Assembly (NCBI RefSeq): GCF_000422665.1
Contig: NZ_AUGM01000008.1
Location: 1-64,000 of the forward strand
Length of the DNA: 64,000 nt
Source of the DNA: Ferrimonas senticii DSM 18821
GTDB lineage: Bacteria > Pseudomonadota > Gammaproteobacteria > Enterobacterales > Shewanellaceae
Reading direction: 5' to 3'
The position numbers and the translations under genes were made by a program. The notes under the pieces are model-generated. The model was given only the letters and a program-made list of their open reading frames with translations. It was not told the origin of the DNA and did no database searches. Position 1 is the stretch's first letter. Each line of letters opens with the position of its first letter. Positions 38,601 to 47,218 of the stretch are shown here, one piece after another.

Positions 38601-40047
38601 TGGATATCTTGTTGCGATTATCAAGGATCCGCCGAGTGAGCATGCTGGTCTGGATGGTGGTTGACAGCAACGAGGTCTGCGACACCGGATCGCCGCGAAG
38701 CACCATCAGGTATTCGGCCCCCTCTTCGGTCATCTCATCGTTATTGGGCTCAATCAAACGAACGTGCTTGGTCTGCGCCCCTACCAGCTCAGCAAAGAGG
38801 TTCTCAGCATCCGCTAAGGTCGCCGACAAGCCAACGAAGTGAGGTCGGCAAAAGGCCCGTTGCATCCAGCGCCGCAGCAGATAAGCAGTCTGCGCCCCGG
38901 TATTGCCGGTGTAGGTGTGTACTTCATCGAGCAACACCAATTTCGGCCCTGGATTATCTTTACCAATACCGAACAGCTTTTGATAGCGGCGGTTGCCCAG
39001 ATGCTGGTTGAGCATCTCTGTGGTGGTAAACAGGATATCTGGCACCTGCTCCAAGATCGCTCGTCGGGTAATCGAGATCTCGTCGTCGCCGGTGTGAACA
39101 CCGCACTTCACGCACTGTAACTGCTGTTGTTGGCGCTGTTGTTTGTCTTGGCGCCACACCATCTGGCCATCGCACCCCTTGCTCGGGCACTGCAGCAAAC
39201 TAAAATGGTAGTTACCCGCTTGATTCTTAGCGGCGACCGCCTTTTGATCCTCTGGGGTATCACCGAACAAGGCGCCAATGCAAATCTTACGACCAGCAGC
39301 CTGAGTCAATAAGGGATCCAGTTTTCGACACTGTTGCCAGGTTTCGTTGAACTGATCTTTAAGCAGTTCTTTTCGAGGGTAGATCGCCAAGATCCGCACT
39401 CGCTCGGTTCGCTCTGCGACAATATCGGCGGCCAGCGCAGTCAGCGCAGGTAGGTAAAACGACAAGGTTTTACCGCTACCGGTACCAGCACAGACAATGG
39501 TACCAGATGGGGTTCGCATCGGTTGGCTGTGACGCTCCCAAGCCCGTAGGATGCGATCCGTCGATTGCGCCTGAAAGTTGGCTAAGGTATAGCCCTTCAG
39601 TAATGCTGTTATCGCCTCCTGCCGCAGTGGCCTTTTCTGCAGCAACGGTTGCCAGCACTGCAGCAATGCTTCCGCCTCTAACTCGCGCTTGGGGTAGCGG
39701 CGACGGCGGCGCAAAAAGCGATAATCCGCCACCAGCGACCGAGTGTTCTTCAGCTTTTGGCCGCGGAACCATTGGCGCTGATTTCGATACAGGTTGACCG
39801 CCTCGGCCATTCGAGTGCGATACCCTTCGACCCCAAGCATCGTCTCAACCGGAAACAGGTAGCCATAGTCAAGCAATTGGTAGAACAGATCGGTAGGGTC
39901 CGCTTTGCACGCCAAGGTTGGCGTTAACAGATCTAACACTTCTTGCTGATTGAAAAAGCCGCTGGTGTCGCCCCATACCAGCAGTTTGCTCTCTTGCTCT
40001 TCCAGCAGATCCAGTGCTTCGAGCAGCACCTCAGATGAGTACGGCAT
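35605..40047 (-). CDS. dpdJ: DEAD/DEAH-box helicase DpdJ
   Basis: This large superfamily 2 helicase has 1,480 residues from the ATG at 40047. Walker A is in GTGSGKTLSFYLPAL, DEVH in LLDEVHTYTG, and the C-terminal helicase motifs are in TASLEVGFNDPDVG and QRKGRAGRS. A zinc-finger-like Cys cluster (CPSKGCDG…CVKCG) is inserted in the first RecA lobe. The long C-terminal half has EPGGSGIVSRI, reminiscent of DUF1998/Lhr-like helicases. The frame is open to 40101, but ATG 40047 overlaps the dpdI stop as TGATG and has an AGGTG site, so it is preferred. Confidence 0.85.
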   Translation of the reverse strand: MPYSSEVLLEALDLLEEQESKLLVWGDTSGFFNQQEVLDLLTPTLACKADPTDLFYQLLDYGYLFPVETMLGVEGYRTRMAEAVNLYRNQRQWFRGQKLKNTRSLVADYRFLRRRRRYPKRELEAEALLQCWQPLLQKRPLRQEAITALLKGYTLANFQAQSTDRILRAWERHSQPMRTPSGTIVCAGTGSGKTLSFYLPALTALAADIVAERTERVRILAIYPRKELLKDQFNETWQQCRKLDPLLTQAAGRKICIGALFGDTPEDQKAVAAKNQAGNYHFSLLQCPSKGCDGQMVWRQDKQQRQQQQLQCVKCGVHTGDDEISITRRAILEQVPDILFTTTEMLNQHLGNRRYQKLFGIGKDNPGPKLVLLDEVHTYTGNTGAQTAYLLRRWMQRAFCRPHFVGLSATLADAENLFAELVGAQTKHVRLIEPNNDEMTEEGAEYLMVLRGDPVSQTSLLSTTIQTSMLTRRILDNRNKISKGVWGNKTFVFTDNLDVVNRLYHDLADAEGWNSNFSLTPKDSSLAALRRTDGSATAKLQHARYGQDWSMPLAIGHTLADEDRAIVERTSSQDAGVSREAEIVVATASLEVGFNDPDVGAVIQHKAPRDVASYLQRKGRAGRSRTMRPWMLAVMSDFGRDRMAFQQYENLIDPEVKRQGLPLGNSHIQKMQAAMATLDWLGLHNQAKSLWNLLNWPQDGGQGNDKQRQLQQLLEQVSTVLTDSQQQQKLSAYLGGALGLDEHSLQRVLWHPPRAIMLEFLPTLKRQLQSNWSEFGEPWKGVSKERSPVPEFIPSALFDELNQATLNIELRRGRDGAFSDWQALNFFQGMREFAPGRISKRYAVKSRYDADWLVPSDFEPAANICQQLPFEISEAFGNGVIHAEGEVRCPEQGVMKVYRPTAVATQQLRYDAGLTEKSNSQLHWQVTFHCDSPAQRFSPPKGPWSSQLEEIQFFTHQQLAPLEITRYCTGSTASMRFRDGAQGHARFHWTHNDQAVVIGNKQWFDGLCLRFNINEQQLLALVDSPALAKALRSQFFAAQVKALSAFEFDPFSANWISETYLAAIALALMSESSIDKVLDDLTGPQAGQRLIAVSDSLFQSGLELDGEEAEPERLQAQMRDMFSQPSLLMELAQCAEYLRRPLTDSGAYLPWLKTLLSNSIAAVAQKWQLTTLPDVDERALIIDTQWHGGQLQLWISEAEPGGSGIVSRIADRYRVDPVQVLNMWVRSMTAGDYEQLDEDLFQLLQTLPQQAPLTETLKSIRTATNYQQRAAANKNLQHLLRESGFVVSHSFMAVLHSRLLRPGSNERHDNNLTEWLLLWRELEDKANLELNLNAVCHAIAKQAYGTNSSQVFNEYCRLQGQLWPRGNVIRQAELNHYNPFTKPGQGTERLLLANLFSEQLPSVNVADPEWLPTLHQLIGSHGSAEVKVPRALIHQFNEMITTVNVKPINYYGLVLYPRLAGIRRDRSDLMACFELAEALQ

Positions 40048-40784
40048 CAAAGCACCTGTTTCAGCTGGAAATTGCTTAACATCCCCTTGGAGGTTAACCA
40101 CGCTAGTACCTCTGGAGTTAACATCGCCAAGGTCGGCTTAGCATTAAGGCTAAATTCGTTAAGGAACTTTTCTACGTCCTCGGGGATGTTGAACTCCATC
40201 TGTTGTTGCAGTTCCACCAGTTGTTGCGCCAACGCTTGGCAGCGCTCGACCACCGCCACATCCGTTGGTGTGCTTTGCAGCAAGCCATTCAATTCGTCAG
40301 CTCGCCGCCGATATTGCGCCACCACCTCTTTGACGCTGGTCAGGTTACGCTGCATCTCCAGCATCTGTTCTTGCACCAACCCTTTTTCTTTCAGTGCTTG
40401 GGTCCAACGCCGCCAAGTAGCATCCTGAACTTCATCCACCTGCTTCAGGCTGGCCTTGCAGGAGCTAATGGTTTTGTTTAGTTGCTCCCCTTGGGTCAAA
40501 TCGGCACCTTGATTCCACTCCGCTGCCAAGGCCGTAATGCTGGCAGCACTGGTTTTAAGCTGTGCCAGTTGCTCGTCATCCCAATCAGGCAATTGCGCCA
40601 ACTTAGGGTCCACACTCTTAAGTGCTTGCTGTGTTAGTCGAGCCTTTTTCAAAGGTTTAGCGATAGACTGCACTCGATCAGCAATGGTGTCGTAAACGGC
40701 CAGTTTTTGTTTCACATCAGCGGCAGATTGGTTGGCGTCCAACTGTTTGGTTAACTCGTTCAGTTGTTCTTGTAAGTTCGTCAT
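40047..40784 (-). CDS. dpdI: Coiled-coil Dpd protein, probable DpdI
   Basis: This 245-residue protein is almost entirely alpha-helical and coiled-coil in appearance (heptad-like Leu, Gln and Lys throughout, e.g. LQEQLNELTKQLDANQSA). No enzyme motif is visible. It is assigned as DpdI from its position between the DpdH ATPase and the DpdJ helicase. It is probably an adaptor that links them. Its stop overlaps the dpdJ start. Confidence 0.7.
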   Translation of the reverse strand: MTNLQEQLNELTKQLDANQSAADVKQKLAVYDTIADRVQSIAKPLKKARLTQQALKSVDPKLAQLPDWDDEQLAQLKTSAASITALAAEWNQGADLTQGEQLNKTISSCKASLKQVDEVQDATWRRWTQALKEKGLVQEQMLEMQRNLTSVKEVVAQYRRRADELNGLLQSTPTDVAVVERCQALAQQLVELQQQMEFNIPEDVEKFLNEFSLNAKPTLAMLTPEVLAWLTSKGMLSNFQLKQVL

Positions 40785-40786
40785 TG

Positions 40787-43700
40787 CTACGATTCCTGCA
40801 TCAACGAATTAAGATCGTTCTGAGTCTGGTTGAGAATACTTTCAGTACGTTCGCGGGCATCCACCACAAGCTGTGCATCGGAACCGGCATTCTCCGCTTG
40901 TAAGCGGGCACTGATCTGGCCGTGGATGGTGTTCCAAGACTCAATGGTGATGCCGAACTTCTTCGCCAGTTGCAGCGGCAGTTGCTGCAACGCTATCCAT
41001 TGTTGGTGCACATCTTCCTTCAGCGCAACCGCACGAACCGCTTTGATCATCGTCCAGAAATTCTCATCGGTAAGAGACTTGATACGAGCTCTCATCGTTT
41101 CTACCTTAACTGGGGCATCAACCGGGTACTTATCGGCTTTCTTCAATTGAGTTAACACCTCTAGCCAGCGCTCGATGAGTTGCTCGAACTCCTCTTTTTG
41201 GCTGCAACCAGCAAACAGCTTTACTCCCTGCTCTAGCTCTTCGATATCGCGATGACTGCGCTTCACCTGCTTCTCTAAAGCGCTATCCACCACACCACGC
41301 AGTTGTTTATCTGCACGCAGCAAGGCGATTTTGACCAGATCGCCGGCGATAGCTCGGTTTTGACTATTAACCAGATCCAACCACGCAGATTGTGCCTCAG
41401 CCCATTTAGCCAGCGCCTTGGCCAAGTAATCTCGATCGACCTCGCGGGCGTTGTCTAACCGCAACTCACCGATGCCCAAACGGTACAGCTCCTTGTTCTG
41501 ACTGAGAAGATTGTTGGCCGTTAACAGCAATTGATTAAGCTTCACCTCGGTGGTCATCGACGAATCGATCAACGCCAACTGATAGGCCAGTTTAAGGTGC
41601 TGCTGCAAAGCCTTTTCTAACTGAGCCTCACGCTGCGAATTGATGATGATTGGCAACTGGGCTGGCAACCACTGATCCATAAAGTCTTTAATGGCGATGT
41701 AGTCTTCCGCGCCGTGACTGTAACCGTAACCGATGTCATTACCGTTATTGGCCGAGGCCCAGCGCAGCAGGGCCAGAGTCACCTTTCGGATCGCCGCGGT
41801 TGCATACGGTTCCTTAAGCAATTTGTCATCGAAGAAGCGCATCCGCATAGCTTCGTTGTTGCCGTTTGCATTCGGGATCGAGCACATGAACACCTTGTTG
41901 ACCGTCAACGATTTTTTCACTTTCGCGGCGATCAGTTCTTCATCGACCTTCAACTCCAACTGTTTTTTCAACGCATTTCTTAAATCCTTAGCGGTGTTCT
42001 GCGACAGTTGCGTCCCCTGCTGCAACCAAGCGTCAACCTCTTTAACAAATGGGTCTTTTGCTGGTGCTTCAGCCTTTGGTGCCGCTTTCGGCGTCGGCGC
42101 GCTACCAACGCCCCCAGCGGTGGGCATCGAAATTGGCTGAATTGGCACCACGCTAACCCCATCCTGACTAAGATGTTGGGCTAACTGTGGCAAACCAAAC
42201 GCCATTGCCACCTGTGCAGGAAGACGCTGGCGCAATTGGCTTAGGTTTTCGGCCCGCCCCCCCCAGATCGCCGCTAGGCTCATTGCCCGACCAAGATCGT
42301 CGATACCCAAGTCAATCAATTCAGACTGCAGTTCCAGTTCGCCGTTGATACCGGCAAAGCCACCGTGTGGGAATGTACCTTGGCGAACCTGCACCGCGCT
42401 GTCGCGGACGATGGCCAACAGCACCAGGTTGATCACCAACCGCGGGTTAAACTGCAGTTGGCCGTGACCATCAAGGCAATGGTGTTTCACTAATACCTCA
42501 ATGGCATAGCGACTTAGCGGGAACAACGGCACATGGGGCCTCTCGGCCTGGCCAAAGTACTGCAGCGCATCGGCTTCGCCGTCGCTATCGTGCCAAACCG
42601 GCGGCCAAGTGTGCTCATCGCACTGCTTGTATTGAATGCTCAGTTCGGCGGCACCGTAGCGGGCCGCATTTAGGTAGCGACCGCAAAAATTGATGATCCG
42701 CTGCATCAACTGCTGCTGATCATCGCTGGACTCTTCAATCCACCATTCAGCTTGGGCACGGGTTTTAATGGTGCCTTGGCGACGTACGTAGCCAGGGTAA
42801 CCGTCGGTAACAGCGATGGCCGAGCGCAATGGGCATAAGGTCCGCTCGCCATCGCGGATCCCCTCTTCCAACAGCGAGTCGATCAATACATCTTCAATGG
42901 CCGAGATCGCCGCCATGTCCTCCACCAGCACCACCAGAGTGCGCCCTTGCTGATGCAAGTATTGGCGGATCTCCTTAAACAGATCTTGGAACGAACCGCC
43001 GCGATAGCGGAACATCTGCTCGAACTTAACCCGAGTTGCATCCCCGAGTACCTCATTAAGGATGTCGGCAATCTCATCACGGATACGCGCATCGGTATTA
43101 AGACGACTGCGCTGGATGTACTGCGCCGCCGGGGCGGAAACGTCATCTAGCTCCAAGGCGTCACAAAAATCAAGATCCTTCCCGTGGATCTTATAGTCTT
43201 TGCCTTCGAGAGTTTTGTTCGATGCCCCTTGCAACATCCGCTGAGCGAACTGATAGATGCAGTGATCTGGGGTCAGGAAGAACTTATCCTTAATTTCAGG
43301 ATCGTTGAGCATCACCCGCAAACCGTTACGCCCGCAGTGTTTTACTCTTGCTTGCAGATGCTCGGTTTTTTCTGGGGTGAGTTGACCGGTTTCTCTGAGA
43401 TGCAGCGCCTCCTTTCTGGCCTCGACCTCAATCCGCGTCAACTGCTGCCCCATCTCCAGCAGCAGTTCTTCCGCCAATTCATCAACCCGTTTTTGCTCAC
43501 CCACTTGGTGGATCTTATTGCGAGCGTCTTCAAATAGTTCGCCCTCAAGGCCATCCAGCAACTTCTCTAACACCTGGCGCAGACTGGCGTTCTTCGGGAT
43601 GCGGACTCTATGCCAATCGACGCTTTCAGGGTGGGTGGCCAACTTAGCATCCAACCAGCGAATTAAGTGGGATTTGCCAACCCCAGAGCGACCGATGATC

Positions 43701-43897
43701 GGCAGTGGCCGCTCGCTTTCCATGAATTCCGCCAGTAGATCATTATCACTGCTTAAGGTGCTACTACTCATGCCATCTTTGCGCAACACCATCGGCTCGT
43801 GCACCGCCAGCAAGGTTGTTTCTGCCAACTCTTCCGCTTCGGTGCGGATGCATTGCCGAATGCCCTCTTGGCTTGGCCAATAGTTCATTAGCTCCAT
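40787..43897 (-). CDS. dpdH: P-loop ATPase DpdH
   Basis: This 1,036-residue protein has an N-terminal P-loop, LPIIGRSGVGKSHLIRWL (about 65-83), and a Walker B-like LVVLVEDMAAI near residue 320, typical of STAND/AAA-like ATPases. The second half is long and helical with no clear catalytic motif. The start overlaps the end of dpdG. ATG at 43897 and at 43888 (TAATG) are both possible. Within the Dpd system it belongs to the set not needed for DNA modification, so a role in the restriction response is expected. Confidence 0.8.
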   Translation of the reverse strand: MELMNYWPSQEGIRQCIRTEAEELAETTLLAVHEPMVLRKDGMSSSTLSSDNDLLAEFMESERPLPIIGRSGVGKSHLIRWLDAKLATHPESVDWHRVRIPKNASLRQVLEKLLDGLEGELFEDARNKIHQVGEQKRVDELAEELLLEMGQQLTRIEVEARKEALHLRETGQLTPEKTEHLQARVKHCGRNGLRVMLNDPEIKDKFFLTPDHCIYQFAQRMLQGASNKTLEGKDYKIHGKDLDFCDALELDDVSAPAAQYIQRSRLNTDARIRDEIADILNEVLGDATRVKFEQMFRYRGGSFQDLFKEIRQYLHQQGRTLVVLVEDMAAISAIEDVLIDSLLEEGIRDGERTLCPLRSAIAVTDGYPGYVRRQGTIKTRAQAEWWIEESSDDQQQLMQRIINFCGRYLNAARYGAAELSIQYKQCDEHTWPPVWHDSDGEADALQYFGQAERPHVPLFPLSRYAIEVLVKHHCLDGHGQLQFNPRLVINLVLLAIVRDSAVQVRQGTFPHGGFAGINGELELQSELIDLGIDDLGRAMSLAAIWGGRAENLSQLRQRLPAQVAMAFGLPQLAQHLSQDGVSVVPIQPISMPTAGGVGSAPTPKAAPKAEAPAKDPFVKEVDAWLQQGTQLSQNTAKDLRNALKKQLELKVDEELIAAKVKKSLTVNKVFMCSIPNANGNNEAMRMRFFDDKLLKEPYATAAIRKVTLALLRWASANNGNDIGYGYSHGAEDYIAIKDFMDQWLPAQLPIIINSQREAQLEKALQQHLKLAYQLALIDSSMTTEVKLNQLLLTANNLLSQNKELYRLGIGELRLDNAREVDRDYLAKALAKWAEAQSAWLDLVNSQNRAIAGDLVKIALLRADKQLRGVVDSALEKQVKRSHRDIEELEQGVKLFAGCSQKEEFEQLIERWLEVLTQLKKADKYPVDAPVKVETMRARIKSLTDENFWTMIKAVRAVALKEDVHQQWIALQQLPLQLAKKFGITIESWNTIHGQISARLQAENAGSDAQLVVDARERTESILNQTQNDLNSLMQES

Positions 43898-44769
43898 TGC
43901 ACGGCTCCTTGAATAAATTCAACGGCACTGATGCTTCGTCGCGCGATGGCGGCGCTGTCGATCACCTTAGCGTCAGGGTCATCACTTTTTTCGATCAAGT
44001 TAATGGTTCGATTACGATCCAAGCGCCACAAGGCGTTACTTAAACTGGCGCTCAGTTGATGCGGCGGCAATGTCTTAATCTTCGGCAGGCTAAGCTCCAC
44101 CTCTTGGCGCATGGCACCACCATCAACAATCGGCATCAGTTCCGCTAAGTTAGCCAAGAACTCGGTGATCGATAATCGCTGTTGCTGCTTAAACACCTGC
44201 GGTAACCACGGCAGGATGGCACGGGTGGGATCAACGCAGTAACTTTTAGCATCAATTTTCTCCAACACCCCCAGAAATTCAAGATAACCGAGCAGGGTGC
44301 CTTTAACGTTGGAGTTCATGGTCTCAGTGGGCCAGTGCTCTTTTACAAAGCCTTCGACCATGTTATTCATCACTGGCTTGCTGTCATTGAGGGTCAAGGG
44401 AGCATGCACCAGCATCAACACCGCGTTACGCAGCAACGGTTCGCCGTCGTTGCCGGTCATCACGCTTTGATCTCTATAGCGGCGAAACAGGATGCCGAGC
44501 ATTCTCCGCGGCAGGGAATCATGCCCAAGCGGATTGTCAGTTGGATACAACCCCTCTTCGGTCTGCTTCCACAAGCCGAGATCAGCCCAAAAGCGAATGT
44601 TTTCCTGCAATTTGCCCTCGGAGTTGGCATTCAAAGGCAAGTTGTCGGGACAGCAATCCTTCACCAATTGCTCGATGGTTCTCGGCTTTTTATTACGCAG
44701 CAATAGGCGGTCTACAAGAGCGATAAGTTTAAAATCACTGCCGGGGTTAGCGTTGTTAATAATGGACAT
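43888..44769 (-). CDS. dpdG: Dpd-system protein, probable DpdG
   Basis: This 293-residue protein has no recognised enzyme motif. The middle contains a basic segment (LPRRMLGILFRRYRDQS), and the N-terminus (RTIEQLVKDCCPDNLPL) may form a helix-turn-helix. Position and size between the DpdF helicase and the DpdH ATPase support the DpdG assignment. It ends in overlap with dpdH and starts 4 bases after dpdF. Confidence 0.68.
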   Translation of the reverse strand: MSIINNANPGSDFKLIALVDRLLLRNKKPRTIEQLVKDCCPDNLPLNANSEGKLQENIRFWADLGLWKQTEEGLYPTDNPLGHDSLPRRMLGILFRRYRDQSVMTGNDGEPLLRNAVLMLVHAPLTLNDSKPVMNNMVEGFVKEHWPTETMNSNVKGTLLGYLEFLGVLEKIDAKSYCVDPTRAILPWLPQVFKQQQRLSITEFLANLAELMPIVDGGAMRQEVELSLPKIKTLPPHQLSASLSNALWRLDRNRTINLIEKSDDPDAKVIDSAAIARRSISAVEFIQGAVQWS

Positions 44770-44773
44770 AGGG

Positions 44774-47212
44774 TTATCGCTTCAAAAATTGATCTAACGG
44801 CATAGCATGTTGATGGTGTTCCGCCCAAGTTCGATAGGGAGAATCGAGGTCAGCCAACTCTGCCGGCGCAATTAAGATGGTATTGGGCCCAAGGGGATCG
44901 GGTCGAATCATGGTTTCGGCGCTCGGTGACAACAGCACCAGTTCATTCCAATGGGGGTTAGAGGCATCGAGATCGAGATCGATCCAAACCAAGCCACTGC
45001 TTTGAAAAAGCTTTTGCAGCACCGCTTGGGTTTCTCTGTCGGTGCGGATTGCTTGCACCTCACCGCTGCTCAACCAAGCATGCAACCGTGGTCGTAGGGT
45101 GTGCAACAGGCCCCGCAGATCGCTATGTTGCGGATAGTGCAACGCTAGCGCTGTGCCGCCACTATTGCGGTAACTGCACCAGACATGCTGGCCCAGTTGC
45201 CGTTTTCTCGAAATCCGACCGCTGGCGCGACAACCTGGGCAACCACCACAACTGCGCTGCGGTAGCCCAGTTGAGGTCTGGTAGTGGCGCTGCAACAAGC
45301 GGCACATCGAAAAATCCGGGGTATTGATGGCCGCCGCCATCGCCTTAAAGTCATCACGATCCGCACGCTTCTCTTCATCCCGTTGCGGCGAAATCCTAGC
45401 CCACCACTCGCTCTCGTTGCTGTGGCCGGAGTTAAGATCCACATGTACAGTACGGAAATACTGAGCATAATAATGTTCAATCCGAACGTTGTAGTGAATA
45501 TCGTCTTCCCCAGGCTGCCGCTCTGGTGTGTGCGGTTGGGCAAAGCGGATGGTCAGCAAGCCAGAGCGCTGCATTAACAACAGGGTACGCCAGTTCCAGT
45601 CGGTGTTGGATTCATTGCTGCTGGTGCCGTGGGGCGGAACCGTGTCGATCGATACCGCGATCTCCGCCACGTCGCTGGGTTTCCCTCGTTGGAACATTGC
45701 CAGCCAACGGGCAAAACCTTTCTCTCGGCCGATACGGCGCTTGCTGCTGAGGGCCTTGGCCGCATTCATTTGCTCAAAGTAGTACACTAGATGAGCACGA
45801 CAAGCATGACCATCGCGGCCACCACGGCCGCACTCTTGATAATAACGGTCGAGGTTTTCAGGAATGGCGGCGTGAACCACCGAGCGCACGTCGGACTTAT
45901 CGATACCCACCCCGAAGGCGGAGGTGGCCACCATCAGATCGCAACGGTTTTTGCGCCAGTCATCCATCAAACGCAAGCGCTCGCTCTTATTGGTCTTACC
46001 AGTAAACAAGCCAATGCGCTCAAAGCCTAGCTGTCGTAGATGTTCAAACCACTGGTTCGCATCTTCAACCTTGGTGGTGTAGAGGATCAACGGTCGTGGC
46101 AATTGCTTCAGTAGTTGGCTGACTCGAGTTTGATGCTGCCGTTGACTGTCGGCCTGTTCAATCACGTAGTCGATCTCGGGCCGCAGAAAACTGCCATTCA
46201 CCTCGATCACCGGTTGCTTGGTTGGCAATAAGGTCTGAAGCAGATCGATCGTGGCTTGAGTCAGCGTCGCCGACATTAAAATATGTCGAATCGGTTTGGT
46301 ACTGCTGTTTTGCAGAGCCTGCAACAGCGCTGGCATCAACTGAAACTCGGGACGGAACTCAGCCCCCCAATGGGCCAAGATATGGGCTTCGTCAATCACC
46401 ATTGCTGCAAGTCGCTGTTGCTGGGCTAATTCGAACAGACGCACCGTTAGGCTCGAAGTAGCTGCTTCTGGCGAGGAAAATAGGACTCGCTGTTGACCCT
46501 GTATGAGGCGTTGTCTGATCCCTTCTTTGGCATCAGCAGACAGATCCGAATGCCACGCGTAATCTCCACCATGATCTTCGCCCATCTTAGCAAGGGTTGC
46601 TCGCATGCGCTCAGCTTGGTCCAAGGCCAGCGCCACCGTCGGAACGATCACCACAACCAATTGATCCTTTGGGGTGATCGCAACCTGGGCATCGATAAGT
46701 AGTGTTTTACCGCAACCTGTTGGTAGATTGACCAACAACGCCGCATCGATCGGCGCTTTAAGAACTGCCCGCACTGCCGTTGCCTGACCAGTGCCATTGT
46801 AGTGTTGATACTCTGGCGCGTTTAAGCGTCGCTGTAAGGTGGCATCGAACGGTACCTGCAACACTTTACGGCGCAATTGATGCTGAAATACTGCAGTGAG
46901 GCCCGGCTCAATCAACTCCGCTAGGCAAATCTCCATCGACGCAGGCTGTTGCTGTAAACCAAACCTAGCCAGCAACTCAAATGCAAATGGATGAAGCGCA
47001 GGCAAACTTACGCTGTCGATACCAAGAACCGTCGCGCTTGCCAAGGCATCGCGATACCCCGCCAGGATATCGCAGCCCGAAGCGTTGGCATCTATCAGGA
47101 TAAGTAAACGCTGCCAAAGGGGAACATGTTGTTCCAACTGAGATTGCCCCCCATGGTGCAAGCGTCCGAATACTTCAGTCTGAAACTGGTCCCATTGGGT
47201 TTGAATCGACAC
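44774..47212 (-). CDS. dpdF: RecQ-like helicase DpdF
   Basis: This 812-residue superfamily 2 helicase has strong RecQ features: Walker A LPTGCGKTLL, motif II VIDEAHILAHWGAEFRPEF, TSAFGVGIDKSDV and motif VI YYQECGRGGRDG. A Cys-rich stretch CGGCPGCRASGR (about 660-672) may bind zinc. The start is a codon at 47212, 6 bases after dpdE. It is part of the long dpdE-to-dpdD operon. Unwinding of incoming DNA during surveillance or cleavage is the likely role. Confidence 0.87.
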   Translation of the reverse strand: MSIQTQWDQFQTEVFGRLHHGGQSQLEQHVPLWQRLLILIDANASGCDILAGYRDALASATVLGIDSVSLPALHPFAFELLARFGLQQQPASMEICLAELIEPGLTAVFQHQLRRKVLQVPFDATLQRRLNAPEYQHYNGTGQATAVRAVLKAPIDAALLVNLPTGCGKTLLIDAQVAITPKDQLVVVIVPTVALALDQAERMRATLAKMGEDHGGDYAWHSDLSADAKEGIRQRLIQGQQRVLFSSPEAATSSLTVRLFELAQQQRLAAMVIDEAHILAHWGAEFRPEFQLMPALLQALQNSSTKPIRHILMSATLTQATIDLLQTLLPTKQPVIEVNGSFLRPEIDYVIEQADSQRQHQTRVSQLLKQLPRPLILYTTKVEDANQWFEHLRQLGFERIGLFTGKTNKSERLRLMDDWRKNRCDLMVATSAFGVGIDKSDVRSVVHAAIPENLDRYYQECGRGGRDGHACRAHLVYYFEQMNAAKALSSKRRIGREKGFARWLAMFQRGKPSDVAEIAVSIDTVPPHGTSSNESNTDWNWRTLLLMQRSGLLTIRFAQPHTPERQPGEDDIHYNVRIEHYYAQYFRTVHVDLNSGHSNESEWWARISPQRDEEKRADRDDFKAMAAAINTPDFSMCRLLQRHYQTSTGLPQRSCGGCPGCRASGRISRKRQLGQHVWCSYRNSGGTALALHYPQHSDLRGLLHTLRPRLHAWLSSGEVQAIRTDRETQAVLQKLFQSSGLVWIDLDLDASNPHWNELVLLSPSAETMIRPDPLGPNTILIAPAELADLDSPYRTWAEHHQHAMPLDQFLKR

Positions 47213-47218
47213 TTTGCG